A DNA stretch of 10,321 nucleotides from Stramenopiles sp. TOSAG23-2 (Eukaryota; Sar), in contig LT650030.1 in the NCBI GenBank assembly GCA_900128395.1, positions 1 through 10,321 of the forward strand. Reading direction: 5' to 3'. Both the position numbers and the translations under genes were made by a program. This document shows positions 1-8,416 of this stretch, piece by piece. The first letter of the stretch is position 1; every line of letters begins with the position of its first letter. A model generated the notes under the pieces. That model did no database searches. It saw only the letters and a program-made list of their open reading frames with translations, and was not told where the DNA came from.

Positions 1-1
1 G

Positions 2-1135
2 CAACCAGGTGAGGAGGGCTATGGTAGCACATCTCTTTACATGGCATTTGGAGGTACTAATTTTGGATATTGGTCAGGGGCAAATGGAAATGGCGGTTCT
101 GGTAGTATGTCCTCGTACAGATCGGTAACGACGTCCTATGATTATAATGCCCCAATATCAGAAGGAGACGGACATGGTGTTGGTTTGAATGGAGAGGATA
201 AATATTTAGGCATTCAAACAATATTGAAAAAATATGCGGAAAAGTTGCCATTGCCACCAGAACCATCTCCTAGAATGATAAGAACATACGATTCGATAAT
301 GTTTAAAAAACAAGCTAAGTTGTTTTCATATAATGATGCGTTATCATCAATCATTGAAATTTTAAATGATCTAGTACCGATGGAATTGTTAGCATGTTAC
401 TATGGTTTTATATTGTATTCTACCACTTTTCTTGGGTGCAATACCACAAGTGCTATAAGTTTATCAATACCAGGTGTACAAGATCGTGGTTTAATTTTTA
501 TCGATGGTAATTACATTGGCCAAATTTCCAGACAAAGTCAAGAATTATCAAGTTTGAAAATTGAAGATTCGATACTGAAGAATGGTTCTAAATTTTCAAT
601 ACTAGTTGTTAATGAGGGTAGAATAGGATATTCACGTGCTATGATTCATGAACAAAAAGGTATTATTGATAATAAAATTTTGTTGAATAATGGTACTGTG
701 CCATTTAATACAGATGGAAAATGGAAAACACAATGTATACCATTGTTAAATTCAAGCAAGTTTATAAATGAAATCATATGGGATGATGTGATCACTACTA
801 CTACTACTACTACTACTATTACCAATGGTAGTAACAACAATAATGTTAGTGTTAATGGACCAATGTTTTTTCATAGTACATTTATTTCTAATGAAGCAGA
901 TGATACTTTTCTAAATATGGAAGGATGGAAAAAGGGCCAAGCGTGGGTAAATGGAAATTTACTTGGTAGATATTGGTCACAGAAAGGTCCACAGCAAACA
1001 TTATATGTACCCGCTGCATTTTTAAATGTTGGAGAGAACAATGTGACTATTTTAGAATTATTTCATGATGACTCTTGTTGCAATCAACATATGGTAACTT
1101 TTTCGAATACAGCAATTTATAAAGAGGTTGTTTAG
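2..1135 (+). CDS. GH35 acid beta-galactosidase, GLB1-like (5' partial)
   Basis: This is the C-terminal part of a family 35 glycoside hydrolase of the animal lysosomal GLB1 type, which removes terminal beta-galactose from glycans and glycolipids in lysosomes or vacuoles. The frame is open back to base 2, so the ATG at 41 is internal and the true start lies left of the window. Visible hallmarks are the GGTNFG motif (50-67) with the following YWSGANG, and SYDYNAPISE (134-163), whose tyrosines line the end of the TIM barrel. Next come the GLB1-type linker ending in YYGFILY, and the C-terminal jelly-roll signature around 923-1060 (GWKKGQAWVNG, LGRYW, QTLYVP). In the family the proton donor and nucleophile glutamates lie N-terminal to GGTNFG, so they are outside the window. 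A run of eight threonines then asparagines interrupts the beta domain. The stop is TAG at 1133-1135. The family call is secure; the exact substrate is inferred. Confidence 0.93.
   Translation, partial: QPGEEGYGSTSLYMAFGGTNFGYWSGANGNGGSGSMSSYRSVTTSYDYNAPISEGDGHGVGLNGEDKYLGIQTILKKYAEKLPLPPEPSPRMIRTYDSIMFKKQAKLFSYNDALSSIIEILNDLVPMELLACYYGFILYSTTFLGCNTTSAISLSIPGVQDRGLIFIDGNYIGQISRQSQELSSLKIEDSILKNGSKFSILVVNEGRIGYSRAMIHEQKGIIDNKILLNNGTVPFNTDGKWKTQCIPLLNSSKFINEIIWDDVITTTTTTTTITNGSNNNNVSVNGPMFFHSTFISNEADDTFLNMEGWKKGQAWVNGNLLGRYWSQKGPQQTLYVPAAFLNVGENNVTILELFHDDSCCNQHMVTFSNTAIYKEVV
794..817 (+). repeat. (ACT)8 coding microsatellite
   Basis: Eight perfect ACT codons encode a Thr8 run, followed by ATT ACC and then an AAC/AAT-rich stretch encoding Asn4. 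It is an in-frame low-complexity insertion between jelly-roll strands of the beta-galactosidase. Its length is likely to vary between strains without breaking the frame. Confidence 0.9.
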
Positions 1136-1978
1136 TGCTTTAGTTGATTGTAAAAAAATTAAAATGAAAGAGGTGCGTATATATTTAAAATAAAAAAAAA
1201 ACTCGTAAAAAAAAGGAGGAGTATGCATACTACCATGGCATTGTACTATAATTAATTGTTGTGAAAGTACTACGCGTAATATTAATTAATTACATACGAG
1301 TATAATCTACTATCATATATATGTAGATATCATATATTATACATATTACTAATACTTTATATTGTACTCGTACTTTAATTAAATTAATATATTCTTAAAA
1401 TACAGTACAGTGTAGCTTATTAATCCACTTATGGTATAGCTATATGCCAAGTATGAATGTACTGTGCTACTGTATGAATATTGTAAACACCACTAATACC
1501 GGTACAGTAAATTAATACTGTGTACTGTGTACTGTAATAAGTATTATAGCACAGTACCACCCGTGGTAGTCTCTAGACTACGTCTCTACAACAGTATTAT
1601 AGCATTATGGACTGATGTAAAATGTGCATTACCACACAGGTATATTCTAAATATATTATGAGCATGATTATGATGATGATGGATTATGTATTACATTTTA
1701 TGAATTGAATATATAATCATATTAATTACTATTACCAATATATATGAAATTAATGTTTCATATCTAATACATTTATATATATATATATATATTCAATTTA
1801 AGATTATTTGAAACAACCAAGAGACTTATATTTGTAAAACGATCGAAAAATACAAAAGGTAATATAATAATATATCATATATATATATACATATTATATG
1901 CTTTTAAAATAATACATCGTTCTTGTCTCAACTCAAATACTCTTTGTTGTATATATATGTACATCATCCTACAACAGC
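1136..1978. other. AT-rich intergenic spacer, 843 bp
   Basis: No coding sequence was found on either strand. It holds the beta-galactosidase 3' UTR (AATAAA at 1189-1194, 54 bases after the stop, within an A-rich tract, is a possible but weak poly(A) signal) and the upstream region of the PDZ gene. It contains short gtactgt/acagtac palindromic words (about 1400-1600) and (AT)n tracts near 1775-1792 and 1873-1888. No TATA box can be singled out in such AT-rich sequence. Confidence 0.7.
1501..1581. repeat. Cluster of short inverted repeats
   Basis: Several small stems are packed together: ACAGTA/TACTGT around AATTAA (1504-1521), GTACTGT (1522-1528 and again 1529-1535) complementary to ACAGTAC (1551-1557), and a near-perfect 16-bp palindrome at 1566-1581 with seven paired bases per arm. 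Similar gtactgt words occur around 1400-1470 and near 3280. It is noncoding, and its function is unknown. Confidence 0.6.
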
Positions 1979-2752
1979 ATGGATGTGCCGAATAACAGAA
2001 CTAATAATGATCAAAAAATTACATGTACATTCGAAGCTGGTCCATTAGGTTTAATACTTCAAGAATATACGCAGAATAGTAAAGATAATAACAATGCTTA
2101 CATTTTTGTAGAGAGTATTGTGCCAAATTCGCAAGCGAGTAAATTTGTTTCTTTGTCAGCTGGGAGTGTTTTAGAAAAAGTTGGTAATATATCGGTGGAA
2201 GGCAATTCTTTTAATGACTTGATCAACTTATTAAAAGAATGTAGCAGACCACTGAAATTAACATTTCGAAAAAAAGAGAAAGAAACCGAAAGCAAGAAGG
2301 AGGAAGAAACAATCGTGTCTGACAAATATATGTTTAATGCACAAAATGTTGTAAAACAAGCTGAAGATAAAATACACGAAGCTGGCGAAAAAATGGATCA
2401 AGCAAAAAAGAATTTGTTGCATGCAAATAATAAAATCATAAGATTAGCTGAAGTATCTAATAAAGAAGCAAAAAAGGAATTGTCTCGTGCGTATGAGGAA
2501 ACAATTCCATATAAAGTTCATAATGCAGCAGATAAAGTCACAGAAAACTTAAAGGATTATTCCGATTTTGTTAGTGAAGTAGAACTATCAAAAATTGCAA
2601 TAAATGTATCTGGAATAACACCAGAAGATTTAGAAGGCAGTTATTGGTCAGATCCGGAGGAATTTGATAGTGCAGGGGAAAATTATGGAGGAAGTGATTT
2701 ATCCAGTTACATATCTTCGAGTAGTGATGATGAAGATGAGGTGATGGATTGA
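1979..2752 (+). CDS. PDZ domain protein with helical region and acidic tail (257 aa)
   Basis: No family-level gene name is recognised. Residues about 13-97 form a PDZ domain: the GPLGL loop (21-25) is the carboxylate-binding loop that grips C-terminal peptide ligands. It is followed by IFVESIVPNSQASKF, GSVLEKVGNISVEG and a final LTF strand, in normal PDZ order. A charged Lys/Glu linker (98-112) leads to a predicted long helix or coiled coil (about 118-175, rich in Ala/Lys/Glu with regularly spaced hydrophobics). The tail (about 216-257) is acidic and Ser-rich, ending SSSSDDEDEVMD, which resembles casein kinase 2 sites. There is no signal peptide or membrane segment, so it is probably a cytosolic or membrane-peripheral scaffold. 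The start is the first ATG after an in-frame TAA at 1910-1912. The stop codon sits within a 32-bp direct repeat. The PDZ call is good; the role is unknown. Confidence 0.85.
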   Translation: MDVPNNRTNNDQKITCTFEAGPLGLILQEYTQNSKDNNNAYIFVESIVPNSQASKFVSLSAGSVLEKVGNISVEGNSFNDLINLLKECSRPLKLTFRKKEKETESKKEEETIVSDKYMFNAQNVVKQAEDKIHEAGEKMDQAKKNLLHANNKIIRLAEVSNKEAKKELSRAYEETIPYKVHNAADKVTENLKDYSDFVSEVELSKIAINVSGITPEDLEGSYWSDPEEFDSAGENYGGSDLSSYISSSSDDEDEVMD

Positions 2753-2815
2753 TTTACGGCGTGCTTTTTGCTATGGTGTAGATGGTGATGGATTGATTTA
2801 CGGCGTGCTTTTTGC
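2740..2815 (+). repeat. Tandem duplication spanning the PDZ gene stop codon
   Basis: Bases 2740-2771 and 2784-2815 are identical (32 bp) at a period of 44 bp. The first copy includes the last codons and the TGA of the PDZ gene; the second lies in the 3' UTR. The perfect identity suggests a recent local duplication. Confidence 0.93.
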
Positions 2816-3704
2816 CTTTACCAGTTTACCTTAAAGTCTAATTAGCATAGGAATAGTATGGTTCCGCCTAATTTTCCATATTTCTAATTTTCTATATTTT
2901 GTGGAATATAAATATCCTCAAAAGTAAAAAATACAAAATATAAAATACAATGATATACAATTAGAATCACGAAAATTAAATAATATTAATTCTATGATAA
3001 TTTATGCTCGTACTAAGTATATAGTTTTATGTACTTGCACCAACAACTTATTTTGGGGGGAAAATTATAATATAATATTTTTCAATATTGTGTCAATATT
3101 AAATAAATTCATATATAAAAAGCAAAGCAACCCTAAAATAAATATTTCCTATCAAAATTGATATTTAGTAAATTGTAAATCGGCGGTAAACATTCTTGAT
3201 TCTTGAAAAGATAGTTGTTGCACACCAGACATCACCAAGGCTAAAAAGGCATATTATGGATATACCATGCTACCGGCATGTACTGTGTACCAGGTGTACC
3301 ATCTTGTTGATGTGAATGTGGTGGCACACACACATATTATTACCAGGTATTATAAAACCATGTAGTTATATGTAGATATATACATGTAGAGTCTTCTACT
3401 GTATCACATATAACACATACAGTAATACAGTTACATTAAACATAACATTTTCACATTACATTATTAAACATAAGTATTGACATCACAATTACTTAGTATC
3501 AGATAGATTCCACATTCTTTACCCGGAACAAAATTTTTATAAAGATATACCTTGACGTATATATATACATCATAAAGTTATATCGACTTTGAAAACAAAT
3601 TCTTATATTAGTATATATTCATATATATTTATATATATCTATAGAAACATTTAGGAGAGTTTACACATATCATATAAGAGAAACGGAGCTGTAAACAAAC
3701 AATT
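2816..3704. other. Intergenic spacer, 889 bp
   Basis: No coding sequence or RNA gene is recognised. It holds the 3' flank of the PDZ gene and the promoter and leader of the CRC/F-box gene. Features are a G6 run at 3055-3060, a small inverted repeat CATGC/GCATG near 3268-3282, a CA tract near 3326-3334, and AT-rich tracts at about 3557-3640. An in-frame TAA at 3675-3677 sits 30 bases before the next ATG. Confidence 0.65.
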
Positions 3705-6005
3705 ATGGAAACATTAACAACGCAAACACTACGTACACCACCGCGTACAAAAAAAGCAAAACGTGAAAAAAAAGGTCGTAATAACCGCAACAATAGTACA
3801 AGGAAAGTAAAAAATAGTAATAGCAATCATAATAATAATAATAATAGTGCTGCAGCGGGTGGTAGTGCTAGTACGTCTTTATCATCGTCTACGCAACAAT
3901 ACAGCAAAAATGATAATATCCAAGGACCGATGGATGATGTCGCTGATGTTATGGACTTAGAGTATATGAATCAATGGGAAGGACAAAATGCAGCCGCAAT
4001 TTTAGCTGAGCTGCCATTGTCACCTATGGTAACACCACAAAAGATAAGAAAAACCCCAACTAGGCAAAAAAAAGGGGGTGCAGGTGGTGAGCAGTCACTG
4101 AAACATCAACGCTCACCATTGATACCAGATTCACCATTTTCAGCATTTGCAACTACATTATCGCCGTTGATGACAATGCAACCAAGTGGTACTTCAGTAC
4201 CGAATTCGTTGTCAAATACTCCAAATTGGGGAGTTGACATGGGTTCGCCGTTTTCTGGCGATATGGATAGTCTTATGTTGCCAGGTGGTCAGTTGAATAT
4301 GCCAGGGTTTATTTCACCACCACAACAACCTAATAGTAATTTAAACATACAACAATTAAATAGTAAAAATGGTTTATTAAAAGGAAGTACGAAGAAAAAC
4401 ACGTTTGTCCAACGCTTGGACTTCCAAACAGAAGGTAGAAGGATGAGATTTAAAATTATGCCAGGCGCTGGTATATCACAAGGCTTGTTTCCGATGGATA
4501 CAATGGACATGCCAGGTGTTGGGCAATTTAATCCGGTCTCACCATCAACATCTCCAAGAACTTGGAGTCAACGCGGGAATATATTTGATCCCAATAATTT
4601 ATTTGGTGCTACAGGGAATTTGGATGATCATTTAGCAAACATTGGCCGTACAACTCCAATTACACCACGTACGCAAAATGCAAGCCTTGCGTTGAGCGGC
4701 ATGAAAGGTTTTAAATCAACGCCATCAGGGAAAAAACGTGGGAAAAAGTCTCCTGGCAATAAATCCAAAGGTAAAATGTCAGCTCCAAGAAAAGGTAAAG
4801 GTGGATACAAAGCAGCGAAGGCTGGAGGTAAACGTAAACGTAACGCAGCAGGTAATGGGGCAGACTCTTTCCGTTCCCCAATACCGCGCACAGGTAGCTC
4901 TAGTGGTTCTCGAATAAGCGCAGCAGCTAGACAAAGGGCACAAGCATTGATGGCAGCGATGGAACCAATGGCATCTTACAGTGGGGGCGAAGATAGGGAA
5001 CCATGTAATTGTAAGAAGAGCAAATGCTTGAAATTATATTGTGTCTGCTTTGCCGCTGGTATTTATTGCAACGGGTGCAATTGTAACATTTGTGAGAATA
5101 ACAAGGATCATGAAAGCTCGCGACGGGCTGCCGTTCAGGCTACGTTAGAAAGAAATGCGAATGCATTTAAACCTAAGATCAATAATGTTGATGCCAGTTT
5201 GGACTCAAATGATGAGGATGCGTCACATACAACTGGTTGCCATTGCAAACGTAGTCATTGTTTGAAAAAATATTGTGAATGTTTTCAAGCGAATATTTTC
5301 TGTGGGCATAATTGCAAGTGCGAGAATTGCCAAAATTTTGAAGGAAGTCCAATGTTGCAAAAGCTAGTTGGAACGAAGAAAGTAGGTGCTATTGGTCCTC
5401 GTGGTTTACAAACCAGAACGGTACCTTTAAGATCTGTGAAGCCTGGCCAATCCATGCAATTTTTAAGAAATGCTTTGCTTTCCCAAAAGAAAGTTAAACG
5501 CTCTACGCCATCCACACCGTCGTTAAAAGCAAAGAACAAAATGACAGGATCAACAGGCAAAACAACCGCAAGCAGTACCACAACAATAACATTAGGCGGT
5601 AATAATAGTAATCATAATCTCAATAGTAATAAAAAGAGAGGCAGTTCAGCAAGTCTTTTGACTGCAACAGACACGCAAAAAAGGAGCAGCCTTTACAACG
5701 CCAATGGAAGCGGTAATTCATATAAAAAAAGCCGTACAAAACCACCAGTTCAATTTAAAACGGAAGCAACTCCAAAAACTGGTAATATTCCACCAAGGCC
5801 TACAAGGCGTTTTAACACTGAAGAAGAAAGTGACAATAGTAAAACGAAACTGTTTGGAAAACAAAAACCTGCTATACACAAGAAAGTTGTTTTTAACATT
5901 TTCTCGTATTTAGATAACGATGATTTATTAGAAGCGAGCCTTGTTTCAAAACATTTTTCTGATCGCGCCTTAGATGAAGAAGTATGGCATTTGTCAACAA
6001 ACTAA
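3705..6005 (+). CDS. CRC (double CXC, LIN54/tesmin/TSO1-type) DNA-binding protein with C-terminal F-box
   Basis: This is a probable sequence-specific nuclear regulator. CXC1 (residues 434-463) and CXC2 (512-542) each have nine cysteines in the spacing that binds three zinc ions in LIN54. Between them is the conserved linker RNANAFKPKI (483-492). The tyrosines that insert into the minor groove in LIN54 are present (Y445 in LKLYC, Y523 in LKKYC). In known members this domain reads CHR-type TTYGAA sites in cell-cycle and germline promoters. The N-terminal half is low-complexity (Asn run at 3828-3845) with many SP/TP sites typical of CDK/MAPK targets. A Lys/Gly/Arg-rich basic stretch (about 340-380, including KRKR) is a likely NLS. 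The last ~42 residues (about 725-766) match an F-box: IFSYLDNDDLLEASLVSKHF and a closing W. An in-frame TAA lies 30 bases upstream of the ATG. It is one uninterrupted exon with a TAA stop. The CRC call is very secure; the F-box call is good; the role is inferred. Confidence 0.95.
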   Translation: METLTTQTLRTPPRTKKAKREKKGRNNRNNSTRKVKNSNSNHNNNNNSAAAGGSASTSLSSSTQQYSKNDNIQGPMDDVADVMDLEYMNQWEGQNAAAILAELPLSPMVTPQKIRKTPTRQKKGGAGGEQSLKHQRSPLIPDSPFSAFATTLSPLMTMQPSGTSVPNSLSNTPNWGVDMGSPFSGDMDSLMLPGGQLNMPGFISPPQQPNSNLNIQQLNSKNGLLKGSTKKNTFVQRLDFQTEGRRMRFKIMPGAGISQGLFPMDTMDMPGVGQFNPVSPSTSPRTWSQRGNIFDPNNLFGATGNLDDHLANIGRTTPITPRTQNASLALSGMKGFKSTPSGKKRGKKSPGNKSKGKMSAPRKGKGGYKAAKAGGKRKRNAAGNGADSFRSPIPRTGSSSGSRISAAARQRAQALMAAMEPMASYSGGEDREPCNCKKSKCLKLYCVCFAAGIYCNGCNCNICENNKDHESSRRAAVQATLERNANAFKPKINNVDASLDSNDEDASHTTGCHCKRSHCLKKYCECFQANIFCGHNCKCENCQNFEGSPMLQKLVGTKKVGAIGPRGLQTRTVPLRSVKPGQSMQFLRNALLSQKKVKRSTPSTPSLKAKNKMTGSTGKTTASSTTTITLGGNNSNHNLNSNKKRGSSASLLTATDTQKRSSLYNANGSGNSYKKSRTKPPVQFKTEATPKTGNIPPRPTRRFNTEEESDNSKTKLFGKQKPAIHKKVVFNIFSYLDNDDLLEASLVSKHFSDRALDEEVWHLSTN

Positions 6006-6513
6006 AATGAAAAATTAGATCGTCTTATCATAATTTCTTTATCTAATTGTGGTTAAATAGAAAAAAATTGTAAAAATATTATTTTTACTCCGCCTTCATA
6101 ATATATTTTAGAGAAAGTAGATATATGTTGTATACACAGAAAGTGGTGAAACAATATATATATAAGAAAGAATGCTGCTGTACTTGCTAAATGAATATAC
6201 GTAATATATGTCATACGTTCGTATAAATATAATTATTTATTTTTATATATGACCCGATTTATCTGAGAGAGGACTTCCAGGTGTCAAATAAAATTTTATT
6301 ATACTAATAAGTACAAATTACATATATTTTACTATCAAACCTCGTGCATTATAATTCTTAGATCTCCCTAAATTAAAATAAATTTATTTTAAAACTTCAT
6401 ATATGATATAAATTATCAATACATTTTAATATTATAAAACCAACAAATTTTATAAATTTTTATAATATGTTATTATTGCTTTTCTAAATATATCCTACAC
6501 ATACACCAATAAA
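6006..6513. other. Convergent 3' spacer, 508 bp
   Basis: This AT-rich noncoding stretch lies between two genes that end toward each other. It holds both 3' UTRs and copy 1 of the 61-bp dispersed repeat. AATAAA at 6287-6292 could serve the + strand gene but is unremarkable at this base composition. Confidence 0.65.
6295..6355 (+). repeat. 61-bp dispersed repeat, copy 1
   Basis: It matches 8226-8286 in the same orientation at 57 of 61 positions, including a run of 25 identical bases containing CAAACCTCGTGCA. All four differences are T here and C in copy 2. It lies 3' of the sulfotransferase gene (on the minus strand); copy 2 lies 5' of it. Confidence 0.92.
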
Positions 6514-7867
6514 TTACAAGTCATAATTAAAAGTATCAAAAGAATCACCCCACATTGATTTTATTAACTTCTTCTGTTCATCTGTTAAATTCCTACTTTT
6601 TGTGCTTTTCTTGTAACCTTTTAAGGAATCAAGATATTCAACAACACGTTGTTTCATACCTGATTCGACAAAATCATCCCAATGAAAATGCGAATAAATA
6701 TCTGTAAGCTTCTTCAATGGATTTTTGTTTAATTCATCAAAAGAAAGTTCAAATAAATTTTCTTTTGGTATTAGTTTACGATCACGAACGTAATTTTTAT
6801 ATAATGTTTGATATTGCCAAATTATGAAATCAATCACCTCCTCATTTGTTGGTGTATTTAAATAACTATACCAATATGCGGTATCAGCCATCCTAGCAGC
6901 AGAGAGGAATACATCGTATGGGTTCCGGTGTATATATATGAATTTTGCATTTGGAAATAATTGATACAATAATTTTACGCGTCCAGTATGTACTGGTGAT
7001 TTAATCAACAATGGTTTAGATTTTGCAGTTCCATCCCACGTATTTGTGTATCTTAATGTTACTTTTTTCATCAGAAACAAGAAGGATTCCAACCATAGCT
7101 TTTGCTCTTGCTTTGTACCACCATTTTCAAAATTAATGTAATTGCGATATTCTTTTTCATTTTTCATAAATACAATTGGCTGATAGTAACTGGTACCCTT
7201 TGACAAAACATTGACTCCTAGCTCATCTTCTTGTGGGGAGTCCTTTAATGCGTGATGCAATATAGGAGAAAGAGGGAGTGTTATGTTAGAAAAAATTCTC
7301 CATAAGAGGTTTCGGGAAAGAGAATTTACATACCAACGTCAACGCCATATTATCCATTGGGCGTTTATTATCAACAACATTCTTCAGATATACTTTGAAA
7401 CGTTCTAATAGCAAAAATCCAGAAGGAAAACCTGCTTGAAACGTGTTTGTATAAGCAAATTTTGAATCTAACGATAGGAGATTAAATAAATGTGTTGTGC
7501 CAGTTCTTGGATGACCTAAAATAAACACGGGCCTATCATTTAACTCTTGACGTTGAATAGCTTTACCATAGATAAAATGTTCTATGCTTGAAACAAATGA
7601 GTTATTAATAGACATAATTGTAATAAACAAAAGCCTCGGCCAATATGTGGCAAATTCAATATCGTATTTTCTACGCCAAAGTACAGATAACCATGCAAAT
7701 AATGTTATTCCAGATAAAATATTATTTTTTGTTTCCATTTGGAATTTAGGTGTAAAATTGTAAATTGAAGCTGATCTATCCTCAGGTTGTTTTTTCTTAA
7801 AAATAACAATAGATATTATTGTTGTTACAACAAGTGTTGCAATAATATATCCATATTGAAGTTCCAT
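6514..7867 (-). CDS. PAPS-dependent sulfotransferase, membrane-anchored, two exons (420 aa)
   Basis: The coding sequence is join(7867..7334, 7242..6514) on the minus strand, with a phase-0 intron. It likely transfers sulfate from PAPS to a carbohydrate or other acceptor; the acceptor is unknown. Exon 1 (178 codons) opens with a hydrophobic segment (residues 5-23) followed by KKK, a type II signal anchor typical of Golgi enzymes. It then carries the 5'-phosphosulfate loop ILGHPRTGTTHLFNLL (116-131). Exon 2 (242 residues plus stop) has LLIKSPVHTGR (257-267) and the 3'-phosphate site FIYIHRNPYDVFLSA (279-293) with R284 and S292. Splicing joins ALTL to DSPQEDE, restoring a segment I recall as continuous in relatives. 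The start ATG (7867-7865) follows an in-frame TGA at 7876-7874. The length suits the Sulfotransfer_3-like family. Read without splicing it would look like two broken genes. Confidence 0.92.
7243..7333 (-). other. Spliceosomal intron, 91 bp, phase 0
   Basis: The donor GTATGT is at 7333-7328. The branch-site-like TTCTAAC is at 7291-7285, with the likely branch A at 7286. It is followed by a pyrimidine-rich tract and then the acceptor AAAG, ending at 7243. That AG is the first after the branch site, about 43 nt away. The intron contains in-frame stops from exon 1, so removing it is required for a full sulfotransferase. Confidence 0.93.
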
Positions 7868-8132
7868 GGTATATCAAATGTTCGTGCTGCGATTAAATGA
7901 TGAAATATTATGAACAAATACTATTTGCTCCCTTGTTGTTTGTTACAGTATATATTCTTGCTCTTCATACCAACAGTTAGCCTGGTTAGGTATTTATTAT
8001 TAATTAAATAAAATTTAAAAAATATTATATTTATTATCGGGATGAGTATGCGGTATGCACGTATGCTGGTACAGTATGCTGGCCTTAGCTGGCTGGCTGG
8101 CTTTTACAGTTGTTGTCGAGCTCGCCCAAGCT

Positions 8133-8163
8133 GGGCAAGCCTGGCAAGCCTGGCAAGCCAGCA
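8133..8163 (+). repeat. GC-rich 9-bp minisatellite, copy 1
   Basis: A 31-bp block starting GGGCAAGCC and continuing with two TGGCAAGCC units, then AGCA. The identical 31 bases recur at 8315-8345. The core GGC-AA-GCC is itself a small inverted repeat. Just upstream, GCCCA/TGGGC around AGC forms a small stem. Confidence 0.9.
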
Positions 8164-8225
8164 TTTGAAATATTATAGTGTGCATAAATGATTTTATCTT
8201 TTAAAATCGGCATATTATATATATA

Positions 8226-8286
8226 TTTATTATACTAACAAGTACAAATCACACATATTTTACTATCAAACCTCGTGCACTATAAT
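8226..8286 (+). repeat. 61-bp dispersed repeat, copy 2
   Basis: It matches 6295-6355 at 57 of 61 positions. The four differences are all C here against T in copy 1; three of the four C bases are followed by A. It is flanked on both sides by the GC-rich 31-bp repeats. Confidence 0.92.
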
Positions 8287-8314
8287 GCCAAATGCTCTAA
8301 TGCCTTGATTCTAC

Positions 8315-8365
8315 GGGCAAGCCTGGCAAGCCTGGCAAGCCAGCAAGCCCAGCAAGCCCGCAAGC
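8315..8365 (+). repeat. GC-rich 9-bp minisatellite, copy 2 with extension
   Basis: Bases 8315-8345 are identical to 8133-8163. The array then continues as two AGCAAGCCC units (8342-8350, 8351-8359) and a partial GCAAGC, a drifted version of the same 9-bp unit. Confidence 0.9.
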
Positions 8366-8404
8366 TATTACAGTATAATATTAATGTTTTATAACACAGT
8401 ATTA

Positions 8405-8416
8405 TGGGCTAGCCCA
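8405..8416. repeat. 12-bp perfect palindrome
   Basis: TGGGCTAGCCCA is self-complementary over its whole length and lies at the edge of the GC-rich repeat cluster, followed by GCCA/TGGC around GCT. No function is evident. Confidence 0.7.

Noticed and set aside
41-1135. ATG at 41 as the start of the beta-galactosidase
   Set aside because: The frame is open upstream to base 2 with family-like residues, and the catalytic part of GH35 must precede GGTNFG, so this ATG is internal.
3588-3593. TTTGAA upstream of the CRC gene as an autoregulatory CHR site
   Set aside because: A six-base AT-rich word is expected often by chance here and also occurs at 1807-1812; there is no supporting context.
1136-3704. 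tRNA, rRNA or other structured RNA genes in the spacers
   Set aside because: No cloverleaf, B-box or known RNA signature was seen on reading both strands; the palindromes are short and AT-rich.
4628-5581. Minus-strand ORFs opposite the CRC gene
   Set aside because: They are antisense shadows of a clearly coding region, with no domain-like features.
6514-7867. Two separate sulfotransferase genes or a pseudogene on the minus strand
   Set aside because: The PAPS 5' and 3' sites are split between the two open frames, and a well-formed phase-0 intron joins them into one 420-residue protein.
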